Shown: in pieces, positions 14,829 through 22,211 of the stretch
Numbering within the stretch: position 1 is the stretch's first letter
Layout of the letters: each line of letters opens with the position of its first letter
IMG/VR virus record: IMGVR_UViG_3300046519_000322
Location: 1 to 44,171 of that record
DNA: 44,171 bases
Source of the DNA: a virus
Direction: 5' to 3' (one strand)
Translations under genes and position numbers: made by a program
The notes under the pieces: generated by a model
The model's database searches: none
What the model was told of the DNA's origin: nothing
The model's input: only the letters and a program-made list of their open reading frames with translations

Positions 14829-17008
14829 ACCTGCAGCTCCATGTTGATGTCGGCCTCCGTGATGTGGCGGCGCATGCCGAGGTGGCGCGGGCCCTGGTAA
14901 AGGCCGACGGCCTGCTTGCGCTCGATCGCCTCGGGGACCGGAACCTCGGCGTCGTCCTCGACGACCGGCTTGACCGGCACCTTGACCTTGGGCTGGTGCT
15001 CGTCGGCCAGGGCCTTCATCCGCTCGTGGTTCTGGAACAGACCCACCACGTCGTCCAGGCGCGGCCGGGGGTACGGGATCAGCGAGGACTGCTTGGGCAT
15101 GTCACCGCGCGCCTCGTCGGACTCGTCGGGGCGCTGCTCTGCGCCGCCCTGGCTGCCGTCGACCGGCTCCGTCTCCATGCCGGGCTGGGCGACCCCACCG
15201 TCCGGCGGCGTTGAGGTCAGGTCCTGCATGGTCGGCGCGATCGTGGGCTGCGTGGTGACCGGGTCCATGCCGAGGATCGGGATCCGCGACGGCGCGGTCG
15301 GCATCGCGCTGGGGTCCTGGGACTCGTCCAGGGCGCGCGGCTCGAAGTCGGAGCGCAGGTCCTGGCCGATGGGCAGGCCCTTGTCCTTGAGCGCGACATA
15401 GATGGCCTTGCGGGTCTCCTGCTCGGCCACCGCCATCTCGACGGCCTCGTCGCGCGACTTCTCGATCTCCTCGTCGAAGTCGATGTTGATGTTGTGCAGC
15501 CGGGTCTTCATGCTGATCGGCACCCCGGCCTCGCGCAGGGCCTCGAAGAACTCGTTCTGCGCGGCCTCGTCCTGCAAGCTCATGGTCTTGAACTGCAGGT
15601 CGGGGATCAGCAGCTTCGGCTGCTCGACGATCCGGCCCTCGCCGGTCTCCTCGTCGATCTCGTAGATCTCCTCCATCTTCACGTACCGCTTGCCGTTGCG
15701 CTCTTCGTAGTCGAAGTGCTCCTGGGCCTCGGCGACGACGAGGGCCCGCTGGCGGTAGTGGGAGGAGATGAGGTTCTGGTAGTTGGTCAGCATCTGCGTG
15801 ACCAGGTCGCGGTTGAGGGCGTCGGCCGCGTACGTCTCACCGGAGGACGCACCGGCGAGCATGGTCTTGGACAGGCCGAAGGTCTGCAGGACCCGTCCCT
15901 CGATCCGGTCAAAGTCGCCGGTCAGGTCGGGGATGTCCTCCTTGCCCAGCACCGACTCCATCTGGACCGCGAAGTGGGTCATGATGATGCGGAAGTCGCC
16001 CGCGAGGGCCGCGTCCACGGCCTCCTCGAAGTCGGCGAGGTCGTCCATGGTCGGGATCCACGGCACGTTCGTGCCGAGGTCGGACGCAGACGCGCCGAGC
16101 TTGGCGTGGATGAGCGGCGTGTACAGCCTGTCGGCGATGGAGTCGACGGCCGCGTTCAACATTTCTTCCTGCATGAGCGAACGCATCGCTCTGTACAGCA
16201 GCGGGATGCCCCGGGGGTTGAACGTGTCCGCCTCGAACTTGATCTGCCGCAGCAGGATGTTCGACACCGGCATGAGGGCGTTGTCGTCGGAGTAGTACGT
16301 CAGCTCCGGGTACGCCGTGATGAGCTTCTCGTACTCCCAGGCGGGCTGCCGGGTGCGGATCAGCTCCTTCATGCTCTGCGGGAGCCGGATCAGGAACCGG
16401 GGCTCGCGCAGGAACGGGCTCGGCTGCACCTCGACGTCGTCGGGGTTCAGCAGCTCCTCGTCGTCCCAGACACCGAGGTCCTCGTTGAAGGTACCCAGCG
16501 GCCACGCCTCGCCGGTGGTCCAGTACTCCCGGCCCATCTTGACCAGGAACTTCTGGTAGTCCAGGCCGTCCTCGGAGAGGAAGTGGTCCGTGTAGAACTC
16601 CGTGAGCCGCTCGTCCTTGCACGTCATCTTCAGTCCGAGCAGCGGGTACTTCGAGTAGATGTCGACGCAGGAGCCGACCAGCGGATGCGAGATGTAAAGA
16701 AGTCGGCAGTACGCCCGCATCTTCTGCATCTGCGCCGGGTCGTCGAACTGGAACGGGAGATTATTTTGTCTCCAATAAAACAGCGGGTCGCGCGGCCTGA
16801 CCGTGGCGAAGTCCACCGAAGGACCGCCCGCACCGCCGCCGGTGAAGCCCGCCGCTGCCGTCCTCCGTTGGGCGACGCGCCGGTTGGCGCGCATCTCGGC
16901 CTCTTCGCCCGACTCGCTCGGCCGCGAGGAAAAGCGGCGGAACAAGCGGTCGATCCGTGACTGCTCGCCGTCGTAGTTCGGCTGGGCTCCGCCCCGCTGG
17001 CTTGCCAT
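14825..17008 (-). CDS. Portal protein
   Basis: The 727-residue protein has the portal hallmarks of large actinophages. An N-terminal basic region precedes RPRDPLFYWRQNNLPFQFDDPAQMQKMRAYCRLLYISHPLVGSCVDIYSKYPLLG. A wing/stem region follows (GREYWTTGEAWPLGTFNEDLGVWDDEELLNPDDVEV..RFLIRLPQ). Further on come NPRGIPLLYRAMRSLMQEEML and a crown region with ETYAADALNRDLVTQMLTNYQNLISSHYRQR. The last 200 residues are an acidic, Pro/Thr-rich extension. It forms the dodecameric DNA gate of the capsid. ATG 17008 has AGGAGG 7 nt upstream. Downstream the gene overlaps the tail spike by 4 nt; upstream is a small-gene pair. No terminase is seen in the window. Confidence 0.88.
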   Translation of the reverse strand: MASQRGGAQPNYDGEQSRIDRLFRRFSSRPSESGEEAEMRANRRVAQRRTAAAGFTGGGAGGPSVDFATVRPRDPLFYWRQNNLPFQFDDPAQMQKMRAYCRLLYISHPLVGSCVDIYSKYPLLGLKMTCKDERLTEFYTDHFLSEDGLDYQKFLVKMGREYWTTGEAWPLGTFNEDLGVWDDEELLNPDDVEVQPSPFLREPRFLIRLPQSMKELIRTRQPAWEYEKLITAYPELTYYSDDNALMPVSNILLRQIKFEADTFNPRGIPLLYRAMRSLMQEEMLNAAVDSIADRLYTPLIHAKLGASASDLGTNVPWIPTMDDLADFEEAVDAALAGDFRIIMTHFAVQMESVLGKEDIPDLTGDFDRIEGRVLQTFGLSKTMLAGASSGETYAADALNRDLVTQMLTNYQNLISSHYRQRALVVAEAQEHFDYEERNGKRYVKMEEIYEIDEETGEGRIVEQPKLLIPDLQFKTMSLQDEAAQNEFFEALREAGVPISMKTRLHNINIDFDEEIEKSRDEAVEMAVAEQETRKAIYVALKDKGLPIGQDLRSDFEPRALDESQDPSAMPTAPSRIPILGMDPVTTQPTIAPTMQDLTSTPPDGGVAQPGMETEPVDGSQGGAEQRPDESDEARGDMPKQSSLIPYPRPRLDDVVGLFQNHERMKALADEHQPKVKVPVKPVVEDDAEVPVPEAIERKQAVGLYQGPRHLGMRRHITEADINMELQV
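16756..16781 (-). other. AT-rich hairpin and rare-codon cluster inside the portal gene
   Basis: GGAGA (16756-16760) pairs with TCTCC (16769-16773) around TTATTTTG, flanked by AATAAAA. The codons here (TTT, TAT, AGA, CAA, AAT, AAT for FYWRQNN) are rare in this GC-rich gene, while the residues fit the portal family. Confidence 0.55.
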
Positions 17009-17020
17009 GAATCCTCCTGT

Positions 17021-17053
17021 GGTGGCTCACCCCTTGGGGGTGGGCGAGCCGCC
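17021..17053 (-). promoter_or_regulatory. Leader hairpin with CAAGGGGTGA element before the portal gene
   Basis: GGTGGCTC (17021-17028) pairs with GAGCCGCC (17046-17053) with one G-U, enclosing CACCCC/GGGGTG. The minus strand carries CACCCCCAAGGGGTGAGC. The ribosome site CACAGGAGG lies just downstream and stays unpaired. Confidence 0.6.
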
Positions 17054-17067
17054 ACAGACAGGGCCGA

Positions 17068-17250
17068 TCAGGAGGAGGGGGTCTTCCTCCGCGTCTTCTT
17101 CACCGGCTCCGCCGGGGATGCGTCGGCGTACCCGTACGACTGCAGCTGGGCCGCGCGGGCCTCCTGGCCCTCAGGCAGCTCCAGCACCTCACCGGAGGCG
17201 TAGACGACGCCGTCCAGCTCCAGCGTCACCAGGGCGCGCAGGGAGATCAC
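17068..17250 (-). CDS. Small hypothetical protein upstream of portal
   Basis: The 60-residue protein (MISLRALVTLELDGVVYASGEVLELPEGQEARAAQLQSYGYADAS..KKTRRKTPSS) starts with a 4-nt ATGA overlap on the zinc-ribbon gene and ends before the portal leader hairpin. The core looks like a small beta-barrel or SH3-like fold. Proteins of this type (LxxDGxxYxxGExxExP, then A..L...GYA) are common beside head-tail genes in actinophages. The tail is strongly basic. Confidence 0.72.
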   Translation of the reverse strand: MISLRALVTLELDGVVYASGEVLELPEGQEARAAQLQSYGYADASPAEPVKKTRRKTPSS

Positions 17251-17768
17251 TGCTGGCCTCCCAGGAGCCCGGCGAGGTAGTCGACGTACGCGGCCCGCCC
17301 GAGCGTCCGGCCGCCGGACGCCCGGTAGACGGACTCCTTCTTCCCGAACGGCGGCCCGCCGCCGGAGTCCTTGTCGCCGCCACCGGAGCCGTCCGAGCCG
17401 CCGCTGTCGGAGCCCGAGTCGCTTGAGTCGCTGCCTCCGCCGAACGGAGGCGCACCACCGCCGTCCTCGGCCCCGTCCGCGCCTTCAGCGCCCGGCGGCA
17501 TCGCGTTCGGGTCGTTGGGGTCACCGCCCGGCGGCATCCCGGGCATGGTCGGAGGCGGCATCCCGGGGATCTGCATCGGCATTCCGTCGATCGTCTGAGG
17601 GAACGCCGAGTACATCGGCTGCACCCTGACCAGGAACGACTGATTGCAGAACGAGCACTCCGTGTTGCCGTCCGAGCGGCCGATGACCTGCCCCGATCCG
17701 CAGAACGGGCAGTGCGCGATCGTGATCCCGTCGCCGGACTGATGCGCCACCACTACGCGCAGCGTCAT
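17247..17768 (-). CDS. Zinc-ribbon protein with Met/Pro and Gly/Ser/Asp low-complexity regions
   Basis: The 173-residue protein begins at ATG 17768 with GGAGGTGAG 4-5 nt upstream. Residues ~20-45 carry CPFCGSGQV..TECSFCN, a four-Cys zinc ribbon. A Met/Pro/Gly region (DGMPMQIPGMPPPTMPGMPPGG), a Gly/Ser/Asp linker and a C-terminal helix (RTLGRAAYVDYLAGLLGG) follow. It probably binds zinc and may contact nucleic acid or other virion proteins near the portal. The Shine-Dalgarno lies within a hairpin. Family not recognised. Confidence 0.72.
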   Translation of the reverse strand: MTLRVVVAHQSGDGITIAHCPFCGSGQVIGRSDGNTECSFCNQSFLVRVQPMYSAFPQTIDGMPMQIPGMPPPTMPGMPPGGDPNDPNAMPPGAEGADGAEDGGGAPPFGGGSDSSDSGSDSGGSDGSGGGDKDSGGGPPFGKKESVYRASGGRTLGRAAYVDYLAGLLGGQQ

Positions 17769-17777
17769 ACCGCTCAC

Positions 17778-17798
17778 CTCCACCCCCTACAGGTGGAG
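17778..17798 (-). promoter_or_regulatory. SD-sequestering hairpin of the zinc-ribbon gene
   Basis: CTCCACC (17778-17784) pairs with GGTGGAG (17792-17798). On the minus strand the 3' arm GGTGGAG overlaps the GGAGGTGAG ribosome site, and the loop contains the GTAGGGG variant of the late leader element. Confidence 0.6.
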
Positions 17799-17819
17799 CG
17801 ACGCCCCCGGACAGCACAA

Positions 17820-17850
17820 CGCCCCTCCTGACGTCTAGGCAGGAGGGGCG
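17820..17850 (-). terminator. Terminator after the nuclease operon
   Basis: CGCCCCTCCTG (17820-17830) and CAGGAGGGGCG (17840-17850) form a perfect 11-bp stem with a 9-nt loop, about 60 nt past the SNase-like gene. The 58 bases between hold only a 20-codon frame of doubtful status. Confidence 0.75.
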
Positions 17851-17908
17851 AGTAGCCCGCGCGTGTGGATGCCGAATCGCGACAGGCTGGTGGCCATGGG
17901 GCCTTCGG

Positions 17909-18265
17909 CTACGGTACCGGTTCCGGGACGGGCCGGGGGCCGGTTCCGTCGTACGGGAGAGCCAGTCCGGCGTCGATCAGCGCCTGGCCCAGGTCCTCGG
18001 TGCCGGACAGGACCGTCGCGAGGTAGCGACCGTACTTCTCCCGCTTGTCCTTCTGGGTCCGGACGGTGAGCACCGGCCCATGTTTCTGGACCCAGTCCCG
18101 GACGAAGGCGGTGGCCTTGTCGCCGAGTTCGGTGCCGTGCTCGGCGGCGTTGATGCCGAGGAGGCGCGCCCGCTGCCTGGTGAGCACTCCGAACCCGAGG
18201 TCGAGCTGCAGGTCCAGGGTGTCGCCGTCGACCACCTTCTCCACGGTGGCCTGGTAGATGAACAC
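17909..18265 (-). CDS. SNase-like (thermonuclease) endonuclease
   Basis: The 118-residue protein matches the staphylococcal nuclease fold: VEKVVDGDTLDLQLDLGF (Asp13), RARLLGINAAEHG (Arg34, Glu42) and EKYGRYLATVL (Arg80), the spacing of the catalytic Arg-Glu-Arg set. The length is near the minimal domain, with no signal peptide or anchor, so it acts in the cytosol or is carried by a partner. Its ATG abuts the stop of the small membrane protein. Possible roles are host DNA breakdown or exclusion of rival DNA. Confidence 0.83.
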   Translation of the reverse strand: MFIYQATVEKVVDGDTLDLQLDLGFGVLTRQRARLLGINAAEHGTELGDKATAFVRDWVQKHGPVLTVRTQKDKREKYGRYLATVLSGTEDLGQALIDAGLALPYDGTGPRPVPEPVP

Positions 18266-18478
18266 CTACTGACCTCCGAAGATGATGTGCGGGATGAACC
18301 AGGCCGTCAGGCCCAGCCAGGCGATGACGAAGGCCGCCTTGCCGGGCCGGGTGCTGGTGTGGAACCAGGTCCGAACCCGCTCGGAGAGCGTGTCGCCCAG
18401 CTTGCCGTTGAAGACGCCGTACATCTCGTAGGCGAACGCGGTGCCGAGAATGGCTCCCCAGGTGAGGTTCGGGTCCAT
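18266..18478 (-). CDS. Small membrane protein of the actinophage structural region
   Basis: The 70-residue protein has one clear hydrophobic segment near the C-terminus (AAFVIAWLGLTAWFIPHIIFG) and a weaker one at residues 7-20 (WGAILGTAFAYEMYG). A conserved-looking middle, NGKLGDTLSERVRTWFHTSTRPGK, lies between. Proteins with this pattern are common in Streptomyces phages, usually annotated as membrane or holin-like. It is immediately followed by the SNase-like gene and could help place it at the membrane. Confidence 0.72.
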   Translation of the reverse strand: MDPNLTWGAILGTAFAYEMYGVFNGKLGDTLSERVRTWFHTSTRPGKAAFVIAWLGLTAWFIPHIIFGGQ

Positions 18479-18486
18479 CGCTGCTC

Positions 18487-19728
18487 CTACTCGAACAGGC
18501 TGTGCTGGAGGCTGGCCCGGTGGGAGAAGGCGTGCTCGGCCGGGTCGGTCGGCAGCGACTGCTGGCCACCGGCGGGCGCGCCGCTGTCGGGGTGGGAGAA
18601 GTCGGTCACCACCGACCGCACCGGCGGCTCACCCGTCCCGCGCTCGCCCGGCTCCGCGTGGGAGAACGGCAGCCTGGAAGGGGTGCGCCCCAGTTCGTCC
18701 AGACTGTGCTCCATGTCGTCGGTCCTCCGGTCGTGCGCCTGCTGCAGGTACTTCGTGCGCTGCTCGGTGTCCGCCGGGCTCTCGAAGCGGTCCGCGCGCG
18801 GGGTGTCCCACTTGTGGTTCATCTCGGCCTGGTCGCCGTTCAGCCGGTTCATGATGTCGTTGAACTCGCGGCGCCCCTGCTCGTCGTGATGACGAGTGAC
18901 GGCGTCATCGACGTGGTCGGAGGCCGCGTTGTTGCTCGGGGTGATCAGCGGGGCCCGCCCGGGGGCCGGGGCCGACGGCGCCGGAGTCGAGGACGGCGCC
19001 GGGGTGTGCTGCGCATCCTCGCCGCCGTGCCACCAGTCCTTCAGCCGCTGGTAGAACCCGGCTACGGTCGGGTCCAGGGAGGCAGCCGAACCGAGGCCCT
19101 CTTCCAGGCCGTCCAGGCGCTTGTTGACCTCGTCGAAGGTGCTGGAGCCGCCGTTGGCGCCCGGGTCGGCCGCCGGGCCGCTGGCGCTCTCCGGAAGAGC
19201 CTTGGGCAGCTGGCCCGGGGTGAAGTTCTTGGCCCGGTTGGTGACCGGGCCGTCGTGCGTGCCGCCCCACGACTCGTACGCCAGCGGGTAGGCGTCGGCG
19301 TGCACCCGGACGGCCTCGGTGGCCAGCTTCAGGCACTCGACCATCGGCACGCCGGGGTTCTGCCGCGCCGCCACGGCGGCCAGGCGGGCCGCCACGGTGT
19401 CCATGGCCTGCTCCTGGGCGGCCGTCACCTGCCGCCGGGCGGCCGTCTTCTGAGCGGTCGCCGTACGCGTCTGGGACAGCAGCTGCCATCGCTCGGTCAG
19501 GTCGCCGGTCAGGTCCTGCAGCGGGTAACCGCGCAGGGACGCCACGGCCTGCAGCTGCGAGTCGGCCAGCGCGAACCGGTTGACCAGGTCGACGTCGTTG
19601 GCCGCCTGGTAGAGGAACTGGCCGACCATGCGCTCGGCGTCGTTCAGGGCGGCCGTACGGGCCAGCTCACGACGCTCGTGGTCGAGGTCGCGGCCGGTCT
19701 CGTCCCACATCAGGGATGCGATGTCCAT
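18487..19728 (-). CDS. Large hypothetical virion-region protein with helical N-half and low-complexity C-half
   Basis: The 413-residue protein starts 3 nt after the preceding stop. Residues 1-165 are helical (MDIASLMWDETGRDLDHERRELARTAALNDAERM..AARRQVTAAQEQAMDTVAARLAAVAARQNPGV). Residues 185-275 are Pro/Ser/Ala rich. The C-terminal third is hydrophilic, with recurring R-LPFSHAEP, TDFSHPDSG and HAFSHRAS phrases. Similar SH-containing phrases occur in the protease fusion (PVSHAKPA, AVSHSKPF). I do not recognise the family; position just before the portal cluster suggests a head or internal protein. Confidence 0.7.
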   Translation of the reverse strand: MDIASLMWDETGRDLDHERRELARTAALNDAERMVGQFLYQAANDVDLVNRFALADSQLQAVASLRGYPLQDLTGDLTERWQLLSQTRTATAQKTAARRQVTAAQEQAMDTVAARLAAVAARQNPGVPMVECLKLATEAVRVHADAYPLAYESWGGTHDGPVTNRAKNFTPGQLPKALPESASGPAADPGANGGSSTFDEVNKRLDGLEEGLGSAASLDPTVAGFYQRLKDWWHGGEDAQHTPAPSSTPAPSAPAPGRAPLITPSNNAASDHVDDAVTRHHDEQGRREFNDIMNRLNGDQAEMNHKWDTPRADRFESPADTEQRTKYLQQAHDRRTDDMEHSLDELGRTPSRLPFSHAEPGERGTGEPPVRSVVTDFSHPDSGAPAGGQQSLPTDPAEHAFSHRASLQHSLFE

Positions 19729-19731
19729 GGG

Positions 19732-21897
19732 TCAGGCGCCCTTTCGCTCGGCGAGGAGGCCCGACTGCACGCGTCGGCGGAACGCAGCCGCCGTCGGGGA
19801 CAGGCCGGAGCCGGAGTTGTACGCGGACGCCATGCCGCTGTCGGGTATGGTCACCGGCTGGCCCTGCGGCACGGCCGCCGAGGACGGCACGACCGGCTGG
19901 CCCATCGGCTCGGCCCCGTTGTAGGGGGCGGCACCGGCCGGGGCGGCTGCGTCCATCTGTCCCGCGAGCGGGCCGGGCTTGCCGGGGCCGTTGATCGGGG
20001 TGTCGCCGGACGGCGACGGCGAGGTGGACGGGTTGGTGGTGGCCAGGTCGATCCCGGTGGCGGCCTGGACCTGCAGGTAGGTGCCATCGGTGGGCAGCGC
20101 CTGCGCGGCGGCCACCTTGTGGGTCAGCTCCCGGTGCTGGGCGATCCGGCGGCCCAGGGCGGGCTCGACGGACGTCAAGGCCGCGTGCGCGGACAGCCAC
20201 GCACCGCGCGAGTGCGGGTTGTCGGTGAACCCGGCGTAGATACCGGCCTCCAGCTCCGGCGAGCCGGGCCGGACCACCGGAGTGCCCTCCTTCCAGCGGG
20301 CCGCGTACTTGTAGCCCTTCTGGAAGTCCGGGTGCTGCATGTCCTGCCGGGACGCCACGCGACGCGAGGCGAACGCGGGGTGCTTCAGGGACTGCCCGTT
20401 GTCACCGCCCATGGAGTACGGCACGTCCTGCGCGGGCGCGGCCGGGGCAGTGCTGGTGTAGCCCTGGGTGTACTGGGGCGCGGCGTGTGCGTCACCGAAC
20501 GAGGGCGCCGTGTCTGCCGCGCGGGCGTCCGCAGCGCCGTCACCGGCCTGCCCGACGTTCCTGGGCGGCGTGGAGCGCGGCGAGTTGGCGATGTTCGGCT
20601 CGATGATCTGGTTCGGCTGGGTCCACTGGTCGGCCCGCCGCTGCAGGGAGGCGTGCGGCTGGTGGCCGGAGGAGACCTGGCCGCCCTGGTCGTACTGGGC
20701 GTCGCCGGTCATGCCGTGGGCCTCGCCGCCCTCGTCCAGCGTCCACGGGAACGCCACGGTGGTCGGCAGCGGCGTCTTGTGGTCCTGGTCGTGGACGTCG
20801 ACCGACTGCTGGACCTGCTCCAGGCCGGACGCGGCCGTCTTGGGCCGCTGGGAGACGTCACCGGCCTCCTGGGTCTGCTCGGTCTCCTCCTGCGCCGGTT
20901 CGGCCTGCGGAGTGGCGTTGGTCGGCCCGCCCTGCGCCGGGAGGTCCCCGGAGATGGAGTGGCCGCCCGCGCGCTCCGGCGAGGAGCTGCCGCCACCGCC
21001 GGACAGGGACGGCTCGGCGCCGGGGCCGGTCAGCTGGCCGCTGCTGTCGTGGCCGCCGGGCTGCTCGGGGCTGGAGTTCCCGCCCTGCTGGGACATCTGG
21101 ATCGCCGGGGCCGCGCTGGAGGTCTCCGTGCCGGAGACGGCGGTGTTGATGTCGGCGACCGGCGGCGCGAAGTTGTCGAAGACGTCCGGGGGCAGCGGGG
21201 TCGGCTTGTTGGTGACGCCGTCCGGCGCGGTGGTCTGCTGGATCTGGTCCACGCCCGAGGCGGCCTCGACGGTGACGGCCTGGGTGCGCAGGAACGTCGC
21301 GTAGCCGACGAAGATGTCCTCGGCCGTCTGGGACTGCGCGCCGAGGCTCGCGCTGACCTGGCGGGCCTTGCCGACGGCCTGCTCGGCGAACTCCTCCTGG
21401 TCGGCCTTGACGAAGTCCGGCACGCCGCCGAACCACAGCGCGGCCTGCGCGATCAGCTGGCCGTGGTCGAACGGGGTGTCGGCGACCTCGGTGTCCAGCC
21501 AGTCGGACGCGGACGTGCCGCGCGCGACGGAGGAGACAACCGGGGTGAACCTCTCCCGGATCGAGGTGTCGGCCAGGTCCGCCTCGTGGTCCAGCGCGGC
21601 GGTGCGCTGCGCGGCACGGTCGAACTCGTGAAGCTGGGCGACGAGCTTGAGCTGCTCGTCGAACGATGCGGCACGCTCGATCCGCTGCAGCAGCTCGGAG
21701 CGGTCAGGGCTGGGCATGCTGTTCTCCTCCTGCGCGCCCGCGCGGCGCATCCGGCGACGTACGGAACGGTCTTCGCGGGAGGGGTTGCGGCGTGGGCCGC
21801 GCGCAGCAGGACGCATCGGCTCGCGAGAGGACTCCTCGGCGGTCCAGGACTCGTCCGTCCACAGGTCGTCCGGTGCGTCGTGTCGAGCGTCGTACAT
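19732..21897 (-). CDS. Large Gln/Ser/Pro-rich hypothetical virion-region protein
   Basis: The 721-residue protein starts at ATG 21897 with AAGGAGG about 10 nt upstream; a GTG nine bases earlier is too close to that site. After a basic, Arg-rich N-terminus (MRPAARGPRRNPSREDRSVRRRMRRAG) comes a helical domain (SELLQRIERAASFDEQLKLVAQLHEFDRAAQRTAALDHEADLADTSIRERFTPVVSSVARG..) at residues ~60-220. It has the look of a domain found in actinophage proteins encoded near the portal. Residues 230-500 are low complexity. Residues ~520-640 form another ordered part (HPAFASRRVASRQDMQHPDFQKGYKYAARWKEG..LEAGIYAGFTDNPHSRGAWLSAHAAL). Function unknown. Confidence 0.7.
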   Translation of the reverse strand: MYDARHDAPDDLWTDESWTAEESSREPMRPAARGPRRNPSREDRSVRRRMRRAGAQEENSMPSPDRSELLQRIERAASFDEQLKLVAQLHEFDRAAQRTAALDHEADLADTSIRERFTPVVSSVARGTSASDWLDTEVADTPFDHGQLIAQAALWFGGVPDFVKADQEEFAEQAVGKARQVSASLGAQSQTAEDIFVGYATFLRTQAVTVEAASGVDQIQQTTAPDGVTNKPTPLPPDVFDNFAPPVADINTAVSGTETSSAAPAIQMSQQGGNSSPEQPGGHDSSGQLTGPGAEPSLSGGGGSSSPERAGGHSISGDLPAQGGPTNATPQAEPAQEETEQTQEAGDVSQRPKTAASGLEQVQQSVDVHDQDHKTPLPTTVAFPWTLDEGGEAHGMTGDAQYDQGGQVSSGHQPHASLQRRADQWTQPNQIIEPNIANSPRSTPPRNVGQAGDGAADARAADTAPSFGDAHAAPQYTQGYTSTAPAAPAQDVPYSMGGDNGQSLKHPAFASRRVASRQDMQHPDFQKGYKYAARWKEGTPVVRPGSPELEAGIYAGFTDNPHSRGAWLSAHAALTSVEPALGRRIAQHRELTHKVAAAQALPTDGTYLQVQAATGIDLATTNPSTSPSPSGDTPINGPGKPGPLAGQMDAAAPAGAAPYNGAEPMGQPVVPSSAAVPQGQPVTIPDSGMASAYNSGSGLSPTAAAFRRRVQSGLLAERKGA

Positions 21898-21903
21898 GCA
21901 AAT

Positions 21904-21944
21904 CACCCCTCCTTCCGCCCCTTGAGGGGGCCGAGAGAGGGGTG
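21904..21944 (-). promoter_or_regulatory. Nested leader hairpin overlapping the Shine-Dalgarno of the 721-aa gene
   Basis: CACCCCTC (21904-21911) pairs with GAGGGGTG (21937-21944), and within it GCCCC pairs with GGGGC around TTGA (21917-21931). On the minus strand the outer 3' arm is part of the GGAGGGG ribosome site and the loop carries CTCAAGGGGCGG, the late leader element. Confidence 0.65.
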
Positions 21945-21964
21945 AGACAGGAAGAGGGGGTGGG

Positions 21965-22210
21965 TCAGTCGGAGACGGGCTCCTTGGCGGGCGTGTACTC
22001 CAGGATGTCGCCGACGCCGCAGTCCAGTACGCGGCAGATGGCGGAGAGGGTGGCGAAGCGGACGGCGGCGACCTTGGCGTTGCGCAGCTTGGAGATATTC
22101 GCCTCCGTGATGCCAGCCTGCCGGGCCAGCTCGGCCGGGCTCATGCCGCGCTCGCGGAGGATGGCGTCGAGGCGGATGGTGATCTCGTGCTCAAAGTCGG
22201 TGGGCGGCAT
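21965..22210 (-). CDS. Small XRE/Cro-CI-family regulator
   Basis: The 81-residue protein is almost a bare helix-turn-helix domain: ITIRLDAILRERGMSPAELARQAGITEANISKLRNAKVAAVRFATLSAICRVLDCGVGDILEY, the classic YozG/Cro-CI layout with recognition helix ITEANISKL. It starts 2 nt after the 4-TM gene ends, so the two are co-transcribed from the operator-bearing promoter at 22799-22855. It is the natural candidate to bind the paired TTATCGT palindromes there and set up autoregulation; this is inference from position. Confidence 0.85.
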   Translation of the reverse strand: MPPTDFEHEITIRLDAILRERGMSPAELARQAGITEANISKLRNAKVAAVRFATLSAICRVLDCGVGDILEYTPAKEPVSD

Positions 22211-22211
22211 G

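Noticed and set aside
12528-14900. 790-codon open frame on the plus strand
   Set aside because: It is opposite the tail spike, where the two GDG.TDD beta-helix signatures lie; its own translation has no domain.
17835-17897. 20-codon frame MATSLSRFGIHTRGLLAPPA before the terminator
   Set aside because: Only a weak ribosome site (AAGG) and its stop lies in the terminator stem. It could be a short peptide but I cannot support it.
18502-21945. 1,147-codon open frame on the plus strand
   Set aside because: Gly/Val/Arg-rich translation with no motif, opposite two genes with proper starts and coupled spacing.
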